60,643 nt of DNA. Source: Rhodococcus sp. ARC_M6 (GTDB taxonomy: Bacteria; Actinomycetota; Actinomycetes; Mycobacteriales; Mycobacteriaceae). The notes under the pieces were generated by a model. The model worked only from the letters and a program-made list of their open reading frames with translations, did no database searches and was not told where the DNA came from. Below, piece by piece: positions 44,554 to 55,791 of this stretch. Where the stretch lies: contig NZ_JALGQH010000036.1 of assembly GCF_022810305.1 (NCBI RefSeq), positions 1-60,643 on the forward strand, in the 5' to 3' direction. Position 1 is the stretch's first letter, and each line of letters opens with the position of its first letter. A program made the translations under genes and the position numbers.

Positions 44554-46061
44554 CCACTAGCGGATCGTGACTCCTCGAGCATCCGGTGAGCGATGCTGCC
44601 GAGCAGCGCGATACCCGGTTCGATCGACTGCTGCGCAATCGAACCGAAGCCCAAGCGCAGGCAGTTGCGGGAACCCGTACCGGGAAAGAAATAGCGCGAT
44701 CCATCCGCAACCAGAATGCCTTGACGTGCCGCTCTGTCTGTCAACTCGGCGGCATCGAGATCCTCCGGGCCGGTGTACCAGATGCTGACACCGCCCGGAG
44801 GAAACGACGGCGCTTCTACGCGGGGCATGTATTTGTTGACGGAGTCGGTGATGATCTCCCAGTTCTGCTTGAGCCTGCGACGGTGTGAACGCAGAACCTT
44901 GTGATAGTCACCGGAGGTGATGAACAGCGCCAACGAGCGTTGGATGTGCCCCGGCAGATGCTTCGTCCGGTGGTGCCGCTCGGCTCGAAGTGCCGCGATA
45001 ACAGGAGGATCCGCCACGATGTAGCCGATTCGCAGTCCCGCCGACAGGAATTTCGAGAACGATCCGAGATAGATGACGCGGCGGTTGTCCCCCAGCGATT
45101 TGAGCGACGGCGTCGGCCGCCCGCGGAAACGGAATTCGCTGTCGTAGTCGTCTTCGATCACGAAACCGTTTCTCTCCTCCAGCAATTCGAGGAGCAACTT
45201 GCGCCGGGGGAGACTCAACGTGACATTGGTGGGGTGATGATGGCTGGGCGTGAGGTACATAGCGTCGAACACTGTCGATTGCTCGAATACTGCGCCGCGG
45301 CCGTCGACGGGTATCGGAGACAACTCCACTCCGGAGCGCTTGAAGATATGCATGGCGTCGAGGTATCCGGGGTTCTCGAATCCCATGATCTTGCCGGGAT
45401 GCATCAGTACGTCGGCAATCAACGACAACCCTTGCTGGGTACCACTGGTCACGAGAATCTCGTCGGCGTTCGCCTCGATACCGCGCGACGGGAGAATCTC
45501 TTTGCGCAAGGCCTCGACGAGTAGCGGATCATCCTGGTCGACGGCGTCGCGCACGCTGTATTTGAGGTGCGGACCGGTCATTGCCTCACTGGCGGCGCGA
45601 AGCCACCCGCGCACCGGGAACGAACGCAGTTCGGGCTGAGAGCTGATGAACGGGTACGGGTAGTCGAATGCGTCAGGGTGCCCGAGGGTTCGAGTGAACT
45701 CGACACTTTCTCGCGGTTGCAGCAGCGTGGACCAGTCGACCGGTACTGCGCGCGAAGCCGACTCGAGCGGAGATGCGCGGGTGAGCGGAGCGGCCGCGTA
45801 AAGTCCACTGCGAGGACGGCTCTCGATGACTCCGAGCGCTATCAACTCGTCATAGGCAGCGGCTACCGTGTTTCGGGAAACACCGAGTTCCTGGGCCAGA
45901 TACCGGGTGGACGGCATCGGCCGACCGCTGTCGAACACACCGCGAGCAAGTAGATCTTCGATCATCGCTCGAACCCGTCGGTACATCGGCACAGTGGAGT
46001 CCGCGTCGAGAAGTGCCGACGTGTCTTGTAACAGTTGACCGAGATCGTCGTGCGATCGCAC
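44535..46061 (-). CDS. MocR-family (GntR-aminotransferase) regulator, TauR-like
   Basis: 508 residues from GTG 46061 after AAGGAGG; the frame is open to 46088 without a ribosome site. GntR winged helix (about 30-95: MPSTRYLAQELGVSRNTVAA, YDELIALGVIESRPRSG) joined to a class I aminotransferase-like domain with VTSGTQQGL, EDDYDSEFRF and YLGSFSKFLSAGLRIG, in which SFSK holds the PLP lysine. MocR proteins sense an amino compound through PLP; TauR of alphaproteobacteria activates taurine genes. Its place between the aminotransferase and the TauE-like gene supports control of this locus by taurine. Confidence 0.88.
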   Translation of the reverse strand: MRSHDDLGQLLQDTSALLDADSTVPMYRRVRAMIEDLLARGVFDSGRPMPSTRYLAQELGVSRNTVAAAYDELIALGVIESRPRSGLYAAAPLTRASPLESASRAVPVDWSTLLQPRESVEFTRTLGHPDAFDYPYPFISSQPELRSFPVRGWLRAASEAMTGPHLKYSVRDAVDQDDPLLVEALRKEILPSRGIEANADEILVTSGTQQGLSLIADVLMHPGKIMGFENPGYLDAMHIFKRSGVELSPIPVDGRGAVFEQSTVFDAMYLTPSHHHPTNVTLSLPRRKLLLELLEERNGFVIEDDYDSEFRFRGRPTPSLKSLGDNRRVIYLGSFSKFLSAGLRIGYIVADPPVIAALRAERHHRTKHLPGHIQRSLALFITSGDYHKVLRSHRRRLKQNWEIITDSVNKYMPRVEAPSFPPGGVSIWYTGPEDLDAAELTDRAARQGILVADGSRYFFPGTGSRNCLRLGFGSIAQQSIEPGIALLGSIAHRMLEESRSASGHRGPS

Positions 46062-46138
46062 TGTGCATTCCTCCTTGTACCGGCCCACATTCTGGCCCTC
46101 TCAATGCTTGCACAAACTGGATCTTCCATCAGTGCCAG

Positions 46139-46876
46139 ATGCGCCGCAGACTGGGAAATGTGATTCTTCTCCTGGTTGCCTGCACGCTCGTCGTCTCAGC
46201 GACGATTCAATCGGCAGCCGGATCGGGCTTCGGTTTGATCGCCGGACCTACCCTGATTCTCGTTGCACCCCAACTTGTTCCAGCGCCGTTGCTGATTCTC
46301 ACAATTCCGATGATGCTCATGGTGGCGATACGAGAGCGCACACACTGCGACGCTCGGACAGTAGGAATTGCCGCCGTCACAATGATTCCCGGAATCGTCG
46401 TCGGTCTGTGGTTTCTGCAGCGGGTCGATACCGCGGCCGTGCGATGTCTGGTTGCCGTACTTGCATTGAGTGCAGGGGCGGTTCTGCTCTCGGGCAAGTC
46501 TGTAGTGGGTTCGTGGCGAACACTTGCCGGCGCCGGCGCGGCGGCCGGATTCATGGGCGCATTGGCCGCGATGCCCGGTCCACCGCTCTCACTCACCTAT
46601 CGCCCGAACGACGCCGCCACACTGCGTTCCACGCTCTCGACGATCTTTCTTGTCATGGCGGTGGCAACGCTGCTTGCTCTCGAACTGCAGGTTGGCATCA
46701 CCGGAACAGAACTACTGACTGCGGCGGTATTCTCTCCCCTACTGGCCTGCGGCCACGTGCTCGGCTCCTACCTGTCGCGGCGAATATCGCTGTCCGCCTT
46801 GAGTCGCGCCACCACCTACATCATCATCGCGGCCGCTACAGTACTGCTGGCCAAGGGCGCGGTCGGCCTGACGTAG
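46139..46876 (+). CDS. TauE/SafE (TSUP)-family membrane exporter
   Basis: 245 residues from ATG 46139; the frame is open upstream but without a membrane pattern. About eight hydrophobic segments in two similar halves, with GSGFGLIAGPTLILVAP in the first and FMGALAAMPGPPLSLTY in the second, the two family motifs. TauE is the proposed sulfite or sulfoacetate exporter in taurine users, and IsfE, the proposed isethionate exporter, is of the same TSUP family. Here it lies 77 bp from the MocR gene, divergently, and is the natural exit for the sulfonate made by this locus. No clear ribosome site; the start is not certain. Confidence 0.8.
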   Translation: MRRRLGNVILLLVACTLVVSATIQSAAGSGFGLIAGPTLILVAPQLVPAPLLILTIPMMLMVAIRERTHCDARTVGIAAVTMIPGIVVGLWFLQRVDTAAVRCLVAVLALSAGAVLLSGKSVVGSWRTLAGAGAAAGFMGALAAMPGPPLSLTYRPNDAATLRSTLSTIFLVMAVATLLALELQVGITGTELLTAAVFSPLLACGHVLGSYLSRRISLSALSRATTYIIIAAATVLLAKGAVGLT

Positions 46877-46999
46877 GTGAATCCGACTTGTAACCTCGCG
46901 TCCACTCGCAGGCCCGCCAATCTGCCATCTCCAGATACTTAGTCGCTCTAACTTTCCTACGGTCGTGCCATCTCGGCACTGACGGAGAGGATTAACACC

Positions 47000-48442
47000 A
47001 TGCGGAGCCCACGCTTCGGTTTGCTGGCGGCAGCGGGAGCTGTCGGACTCATGCTCGTCACGACCGGTACGGCGGCCAGCTCTGCCGCATCACCGTTCGG
47101 CTCGGTCGATTTCAGCTCCAGCTCAGGGTCTTCCGATGCGGCGGGCACACCCGCCGTCGGCGGCTTCACGTCCAAGACCCCGTATTCACAGGGTCAGCGC
47201 ATCAGCGACCTTCAGAGCGCGCCGGCCGGTTTCACACCCGTGTACACGGAAAACGTTGCACGGCATGGTTCACGAGCCCTTTCCAGCCTCAAGTACGACG
47301 ACTTGAGTCTGCAACTCTGGGAGATCGCCGACGCCGAGAATGCCTTGACTTCCGTCGGCAAGGACTTCGGTCCGGAGCTTCGTAAGCTCATGGCCGCCAA
47401 CAACACATTGGGTTACGGCAACCTCAGCGGTCTCGGCATCACCGAACACCGCGAGTTGGGCGCTCGGGTGACGGAACGTCTTCCGCAGCTTTTCGGCGCC
47501 ATCGCAGCCCAGGACGGCGCGATCACGTTGACGTCGTCGGGCGTCGACCGCGCCGTGGACAGCGCCGCGAACTTCGGCCAGGGCCTGAGCGCCGCCTACC
47601 CCGATGTTGCCGGCAACATCGGAGCCGTCACGAACGACCCGGATGTCCTCTACTTCCACGACTCCGATGACGAGTACAAGGAGTACGAAGACTCCGATCC
47701 TCGCTTGGAGGCAGTCGACGAGGAGATCTCGAACCTGCCTCGCACTCGTGAGGTTTCGCGGCACATGATGACAAAGCTGTACAGCGAGAGCTTCGTGGAT
47801 CGCCTTGTCGCCGGGGAGTTCTCACTCGTCGACCGAGGAAAGGGCTCGGAAAAGATCAACGACGAAGTTGATGCCGCGTACATGCTTTACAACACGTACA
47901 TCATCACCCCGGGCATGGGCGAGGAAGGCGACTGGAACTTCGGGCGCTTCATCGATCAGGATGACGCCCAGTGGCTGGCGTACACCAACGACGCCGAGGA
48001 TTTCTACGCCAAAGGACCCGGCTTTGCCGGCGAAGACGTGACCTACCGGATGGCGACCGTCCTGCGTGACGAGTTCCTCGCCGGCCTGAAGGCACATACG
48101 AGCGCAAATACATTGCCCGGAGCGGATTTCCGATTTGCACACGCAGAGACGATCATCCCGTTCGCGGCACTGCTGAAGCTGCCCGGCAGCACAGTTCAGC
48201 AGCCTGAGGGCGAGCTGTACACGTACGCGAACAACCCCTGGCGCGGGGAGCACGTCAGCCCGATGGCCGCGAACATCTCGTGGGATGTCTACTCCGGACC
48301 CGACAATGCGCAACTGGTTCGCATGCTCTACAACGAGCGCGAAACCGCGTTTGCCGAGCCCTGCACGCCGGTAGCAAGCGGTAGCTTCTTCTACACGCCC
48401 ACCGAGCTCGAGCGCTGCCTACCGGAGATTTCTAGGCAATAA
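47000..48442 (+). CDS. Secreted histidine-type acid phosphatase
   Basis: 480 residues from ATG 47000 after GGAGAGG. Signal peptide ending about TAASSA, then a Ser-rich linker. The histidine phosphatase branch 2 signature is ENVARHGSRALSSL with nucleophile His in RHGSR (about residue 89), and the proton donor HAE is in FRFAHAETIIPF. It resembles phytase/multiple inositol polyphosphate phosphatases. It probably releases phosphate from organic esters outside the cell. Overlaps the end of the converging gene by 11 bp. Confidence 0.88.
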   Translation: MRSPRFGLLAAAGAVGLMLVTTGTAASSAASPFGSVDFSSSSGSSDAAGTPAVGGFTSKTPYSQGQRISDLQSAPAGFTPVYTENVARHGSRALSSLKYDDLSLQLWEIADAENALTSVGKDFGPELRKLMAANNTLGYGNLSGLGITEHRELGARVTERLPQLFGAIAAQDGAITLTSSGVDRAVDSAANFGQGLSAAYPDVAGNIGAVTNDPDVLYFHDSDDEYKEYEDSDPRLEAVDEEISNLPRTREVSRHMMTKLYSESFVDRLVAGEFSLVDRGKGSEKINDEVDAAYMLYNTYIITPGMGEEGDWNFGRFIDQDDAQWLAYTNDAEDFYAKGPGFAGEDVTYRMATVLRDEFLAGLKAHTSANTLPGADFRFAHAETIIPFAALLKLPGSTVQQPEGELYTYANNPWRGEHVSPMAANISWDVYSGPDNAQLVRMLYNERETAFAEPCTPVASGSFFYTPTELERCLPEISRQ

Positions 48443-48890
48443 ATCGACCGATCGTCGGATTGCTTTGGCAGATAGGGCTACTGCCCCAGTTGATGGAGCC
48501 GAATGCGGTCGCAACCACATTGCCAGGTCCGGTGTTCACGGTTGCCGAGAGATAGGGATAGGACCCCATCAAATCGACGATTCCCGATTTGCCCGTATCG
48601 GTATTGACCCAGGCAACAGTGACCTGACCGGCGGCCGGAAGGGGCGCGGCCGCCGGGAAGGACTCGAAGCGGATGTCACCCTTGGCGATGGGCGGATTCG
48701 CTTCGGGACCGGACTGCCCGGTCAAACCGGTAAACGATGCCAACGAACCCTGATTGGGGCATCCGATGGTCACGGCGGCGCCACCGAAGGGATGAGGCGG
48801 ATCCGCGGATGCAGTGCCCGCGTACATAACTGACGCGACGATTGGCAGTCCGACAGCTGCCAGGATTCGGACGGTGCGGGGCACGCTCAT
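48432..48890 (-). CDS. Small exported protein of unknown function
   Basis: 152 residues from ATG 48890, with GAGGAG before it. Signal peptide ending TASA, mature part starting DPPHPFGGAAV. Two cysteines (TIGCPNQGS and SSPICQSNP) probably form a disulfide across a small beta-rich domain of about 125 residues. Similar small secreted proteins are common in Rhodococcus and Mycobacterium, without known role. Divergent from the MpaB-type gene. Confidence 0.8.
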   Translation of the reverse strand: MSVPRTVRILAAVGLPIVASVMYAGTASADPPHPFGGAAVTIGCPNQGSLASFTGLTGQSGPEANPPIAKGDIRFESFPAAAPLPAAGQVTVAWVNTDTGKSGIVDLMGSYPYLSATVNTGPGNVVATAFGSINWGSSPICQSNPTIGRFIA

Positions 48891-49042
48891 GGGAACTCCT
48901 CGGTTCGACAATTCCGTTGATCGGATACCCCTGCTACAACCCCTGAAACGATCGGATACCGACCAATCCGAAGCACTAGACAACATGCGTTGTCAGAACT
49001 ACTCTCGGTGGCATAGCCCACACCTAGCCCTGGAGTGTTCCC

Positions 49043-49939
49043 ATGAAGCGATACGAACTCCGCAGTCGCACGGATCGACTCGATCCCGAAACCGACTACG
49101 AGGAAATGTCGCGCATCCTGACCACACAAGAATTCCCGTGGGACGTCACTCAGGCACTCAGTTTTGCGCTGTTCCGCACCTACGCGGTGCCCTCCATCGG
49201 CAAGCTGCTGTTCTCCACCGGCGAGTTCACCGACAAAGTCCAAAAGCGCTACGACGACACCACTCTGATCCTCGACTCGATACTCGAACATGGCCTCGGG
49301 AGCCCCGAAGGTCGTACAAGTGTCCGGCGAATGAATCAAATGCACGGCTCGTACGACATTTCCAACGACGACATGGTTTATGTGCTGTCCACGTTTGTCG
49401 TCACTCCCGTGCGCTGGCTCGATGCCTACGGTTGGCGCAAGATGACCACCAACGAAATCGCCGGGTCCGTGAACTACTACCGCCAACTCGGTCGACACAT
49501 GAACATCAAGGACACTCCCGACACGTACGAAAAGTTTGCAGAGTTCATGGATAACTATGAGAGAGAGCACTTTTCGTTCGACCCCGGCGCTCGTGCGGTC
49601 GCCGACGCCACCCTCGACCTGATGTGCACGTTCCCGCCCAACAACTTCGCACCAAAAGCGCTCGTCAAGGGATTTGCCTTCTCTCTCATGGACAACCACC
49701 TTCTCGACGCATTCGGGTACAAACGTCCTTCCGCCGCGATGCGCCTGATCTCGCGGGGCGCCCTCAAAGCCCGAGGCCGACTACTGCGTCTCTTCCCGGT
49801 ACGCACCACCCGAAAGTTCGCACGCGAGCAGCCAAGCATTCGCAGCTACCCAGCCGGCTACAAGGTCGAAGAACTGGGAACATTCCCCACCGGATGCCCC
49901 GTCAAGCACCTCAGAACCGACCAACAGGCCCAGGCCTGA
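49043..49939 (+). CDS. MpaB-type (DUF2236) oxygenase-family protein
   Basis: 298 residues from ATG 49043. Seen: RRMNQMHGSYDISNDDMVYV with the conserved His, VLSTFVVTPVRWLDAYGWR and YYRQLGRHMNI, which carry further His residues proposed to bind haem or metal in this family. Latex-clearing protein Lcp of rubber-degrading actinobacteria is a remote member. No signal peptide. The substrate is unknown. rraA starts 22 bases after its stop. Confidence 0.82.
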   Translation: MKRYELRSRTDRLDPETDYEEMSRILTTQEFPWDVTQALSFALFRTYAVPSIGKLLFSTGEFTDKVQKRYDDTTLILDSILEHGLGSPEGRTSVRRMNQMHGSYDISNDDMVYVLSTFVVTPVRWLDAYGWRKMTTNEIAGSVNYYRQLGRHMNIKDTPDTYEKFAEFMDNYEREHFSFDPGARAVADATLDLMCTFPPNNFAPKALVKGFAFSLMDNHLLDAFGYKRPSAAMRLISRGALKARGRLLRLFPVRTTRKFAREQPSIRSYPAGYKVEELGTFPTGCPVKHLRTDQQAQA

Positions 49940-49948
49940 CGTGCCGAC

Positions 49949-49961
49949 TATTCTGTGACGC
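49949..49961 (+). promoter_or_regulatory. -10 box of a probable leaderless promoter (rraA)
   Basis: TATTCT (49949-49954) is followed by exactly 7 bases and the ATG at 49962. The same spacing is seen before the histidine kinase at 29496. There is no ribosome site between them, so rraA is probably also transcribed from here without a leader. Confidence 0.4.
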
Positions 49962-50438
49962 ATGACTGAGCCTGTAGCCACTGCTGACCTTGCCGACGAA
50001 ATCGGACCCGACATCCGTAGCTGCGATACGCAGTTCACCCAGTTCGGCGGCCGCGAAGTTTTTGCGGGCCCCATCACCACCATCAAGTGCTTCCAGGACA
50101 ACCTGCTGGTCAAGCAGACCCTCAGCGAACCCGGCAACGGCGGTGTCCTCGTCGTTGACGGTGACGCCGGCATTCACACCGCACTGGTCGGCGACATCAT
50201 CGCCGGACGCGGCGTCGACAACGGCTGGGCCGGCGTCATCGTCAACGGAGCGGTCCGCGACTCCGCGATCCTGCGCACCCTCGATATCGGCGTCAAGGCA
50301 CTGGGTACCAACCCCCGCAAGAGCACGCAGACCGGCTCCGGTGAAAAGAACGTGCCCGTCGAAATCGGCGGCGTCACCTTCAATCCGGGCGAGATCGTCT
50401 ACAGCGACCACGACGGGATAGTCGTCCGCGAAAAGTAG
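49962..50438 (+). CDS. rraA: RraA-family protein (RNase E regulator / HMG aldolase-like)
   Basis: 158 residues. [51 protein letters not shown] and a Gly-rich core are those of RraA. In E. coli it binds RNase E and slows RNA decay; family members can also be metal-dependent 4-hydroxy-4-methyl-2-oxoglutarate aldolases/oxaloacetate decarboxylases, whose G-x-x-x-R-D motif is present (GAVRD). Both roles are open here. Convergent with the S4 gene, 8 bp apart. Confidence 0.9.
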   Translation: MTEPVATADLADEIGPDIRSCDTQFTQFGGREVFAGPITTIKCFQDNLLVKQTLSEPGNGGVLVVDGDAGIHTALVGDIIAGRGVDNGWAGVIVNGAVRDSAILRTLDIGVKALGTNPRKSTQTGSGEKNVPVEIGGVTFNPGEIVYSDHDGIVVREK

Positions 50439-50446
50439 AAACGGGA

Positions 50447-50674
50447 TCAGGCGGGAGCTTCCACCTTGGCAGCCATCCCGCCGATCTCGACCACATCGCC
50501 GTCGCGAAGCTGACGGCCTCGACGGTCCTCCACCTCGCCGTTGACCGACACCAAACCGTCGGCAATCACTTCCTTGGCCTCGGCACCGGACTCGATGAGG
50601 TTTGCGAGCTTGAGAAACTGGCCGAGTCGGATCATTTCGTCACGGATCTGAACTGCAGGAATGTTGGCGGTCAT
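50447..50674 (-). CDS. S4-domain RNA-binding protein (YbcJ-like)
   Basis: 75 residues from ATG 50674; GAGGAG lies about 10 bases before. The whole protein is one S4 domain: IRLGQFLKLANLIESGAEAK, EVIADGLVSVNGEVEDRRGR, LRDGDVVEIGG. It probably binds structured RNA, for example ribosomal RNA. Lies next to rraA, convergently, and divergent from lysX. Confidence 0.88.
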   Translation of the reverse strand: MTANIPAVQIRDEMIRLGQFLKLANLIESGAEAKEVIADGLVSVNGEVEDRRGRQLRDGDVVEIGGMAAKVEAPA

Positions 50675-50764
50675 GAGCAACATTCTCCTCCCTCGCACAA
50701 AATCGGACACGACAGACCACACTGAAGCGGTGAGGACTGATCGACCGGTATGGGAGGAAGCTCG

Positions 50765-54124
<3,360 letters not shown>

Positions 54125-54128
54125 AGCC

Positions 54129-54144
54129 TGTTTCACGTGAAACC
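54129..54144. other. parS site (ParB-binding centromere sequence)
   Basis: TGTTTCACGTGAAACC matches the bacterial parS consensus TGTTTCACGTGAAACA at 15 of 16 bases, and the inner 14-bp palindrome GTTTCACGTGAAAC (54130-54143), the actinobacterial core, is perfect. It lies in the gap between lysX and the following hydrolase gene, 4 bases after the lysX stop. parS sites bind ParB and cluster near the origin of replication. Confidence 0.85.
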
Positions 54145-54154
54145 GCCAGGCGAC

Positions 54155-55027
54155 ATGATGACTGTCGGTGGGATCAGGCTGCACCTTCTCGTGGAGGGCG
54201 ACGGACCCGTCGTCGTCCTCTGCGGAGGCTTGGCCGGCAACTGGTTCGACTGGGACGACTGTGCCCGCCATCTCTCGCCGGACCACACAGTCGTTCGTTT
54301 CGACCGGCCCGGCTTCGGGCTCAGTGAGCCGTCGCCGGAACCGCCGACCGTGCATGGCGAGGCCCAGCGCATTATCGACGTACTCGACGCCCTGGGAATC
54401 CCCGAACCCGCTGTGGTAGTTGGCCACTCGATAGCGGGATTCTATGCCGAAGGCTTTGCCCGACTGTTCCCCGATCGAGCCGCCGGCGTACTGCTCCTCG
54501 ACTCCAGCGCCGAGAAAAACCCGAAGCGCCTCATCTCCCGAGATATTCTTCTGGCCGCATCCCATACCGTCGCAACATCTTTCATCACCACCGGCCTTCA
54601 ACGACTATTGGGCACCACCACTCGCAGAATGCTCAATCATTCCGTTCCACCGGACGGTCCGTCCGCCACCATGGACAACTGGGTGAAGCGCATCTACCGC
54701 GATCCGCATTATCTCGAAGCCGCACTCGTCGAATACGTCGCATACACCGATATGGCGTTGGAGCTCAACGAGTTACGAGACTCCACGGACCATATTCTCC
54801 CCGATATTCCGATCAATGTCGTTGCTGCCCACACCGGCCGCAACACACCGTGGTCCGTTGGATGGATGGCCAAGCAACAACGGTTGGCCACCTATCTGGG
54901 CGGCCGCTTCTCTGTCCTGCGGCCCGCCCACCATCACGCGATGATCGATCAGCCGGAAGAACTTGCCGATCTGATCCGCAAACTCACGAGGCCCGAACGT
55001 CGACAGTGGCAACACCCACGGCCGTAG
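54155..55027 (+). CDS. Alpha/beta hydrolase
   Basis: 290 residues from ATG 54155; a GTG at 54137 is possible but lies inside the parS palindrome and has no ribosome site. Seen: the oxyanion region VVLCGGLAGNWFDWD, RFDRPGFGLSEP, nucleophile elbow VVGHSIAGFYAE, acid residue in the region after VVAAHTGRNT, and His in AHHHAMIDQPEE. The fold is that of esterases, lipases and C-C hydrolases; substrate unknown. The 3' end is 12 bp from a converging orphan gene. Confidence 0.85.
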   Translation: MMTVGGIRLHLLVEGDGPVVVLCGGLAGNWFDWDDCARHLSPDHTVVRFDRPGFGLSEPSPEPPTVHGEAQRIIDVLDALGIPEPAVVVGHSIAGFYAEGFARLFPDRAAGVLLLDSSAEKNPKRLISRDILLAASHTVATSFITTGLQRLLGTTTRRMLNHSVPPDGPSATMDNWVKRIYRDPHYLEAALVEYVAYTDMALELNELRDSTDHILPDIPINVVAAHTGRNTPWSVGWMAKQQRLATYLGGRFSVLRPAHHHAMIDQPEELADLIRKLTRPERRQWQHPRP

Positions 55028-55039
55028 GTCACCCGCCGA

Positions 55040-55504
55040 CTATTTTGGCCCCTTGGGGTGCAGGACATCAGTAATGCTTATATAGCCAGCCTTCGGTTCG
55101 TTGGGAAGGCTGATCGGCAATAGCCCCATGCTTTCCCGGCGCTCGTTAGCCGAAAAAACATACTGCGCAAATTGGGGCTTAACCTGCACGTCGGGGAACT
55201 GTGCGCGAAGCTCCTCAATAATTTCGTAGCCCTCGTCATACCAGTCGAAGACATTTATCCCGGGAAGCCAACGCGGCCGCGATGCGAAACCGTCGACCTC
55301 CTCCACGAAAAACTTTTGGAAGCGGTCAGTCCACGCCAGTATCTTCTTTCCCAGAGCATCGTCAATCCCAATTTGGCTGGGGAGAACGTACGGCTGCCTC
55401 GGCCGGCTGATTCTTACCAGTTCCTTCGAGGGCCAGAGAGAACTGGGATGGCCATAGTCAGGGTAGAGGCGAATGACAAGCCTTTCCGTTCCTTGAATTT
55501 CCAT
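55040..55504 (-). CDS. Orphan protein of unknown function (154 aa), possible immunity-type gene
   Basis: 154 residues from ATG 55504 after AAGGAATAGAA. Rich in Trp, Tyr and Phe (FDWYDEGYEIIEELRAQFPD, SRPRWLPGINVFDWY, QFAQYVFSANERRESMG). No family is recognised. The A+T content is higher than around it, which suggests transfer from elsewhere. The open frame upstream ends 2 bases before its start, so the two are probably translated together. Small, AT-rich orphan genes of this type behind a truncated frame can be immunity proteins of polymorphic toxins, but nothing in the sequence proves it. Confidence 0.6.
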   Translation of the reverse strand: MEIQGTERLVIRLYPDYGHPSSLWPSKELVRISRPRQPYVLPSQIGIDDALGKKILAWTDRFQKFFVEEVDGFASRPRWLPGINVFDWYDEGYEIIEELRAQFPDVQVKPQFAQYVFSANERRESMGLLPISLPNEPKAGYISITDVLHPKGPK

Positions 55505-55506
55505 TT

Positions 55507-55746
55507 CTATTCCTTATGTCTTCGCGGAACCGCCTGGGCGCCTGCACTTTCGAAGATCTTGATTCGGCTGTTGAGTCGTTCGATCCTCACGCGCACGCTC
55601 CAGATGAGTTCGACGAAGCTTTCCTGCATGATCGGGATAGTGGGCGTGTTGTCAGTCCGCTGGCCACTGGACAACCCGTATTCGACGTCTGATCCCGCCC
55701 AGTGAAGAATTTGTCCTGTTTGTCGATGCTTGGGTTCATGCGGGAA
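55507..55746 (-). pseudogene. Truncated coding fragment coupled to the orphan gene
   Basis: The frame is open from a stop at 55749 down to 55507 (79 codons) and reads like protein: QILHWAGSDVEYGLSSGQ, TIPIMQESFVELIWSVRVRI and ERLNSRIKIFESAGAQ. There is no start codon with a ribosome site; the only ATG is at 55629 and would give 40 residues. It ends two bases before the start of the 154-residue gene. So it looks like the C-terminal rest of a longer protein that lost its beginning. I do not recognise it. Confidence 0.4.
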
Positions 55747-55791
55747 TCAGGAGCCACTTGATGTGGTGGCGCGTCGAGGCGATCGGCTGGA

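Noticed and set aside
55516..55692. 58-codon plus-strand frame (SSRNRLGACTFEDLD...)
   Set aside because: Codon pattern is acceptable, but the opposite strand reads better as protein and leads with 2-base spacing into the orphan gene; no ribosome site.
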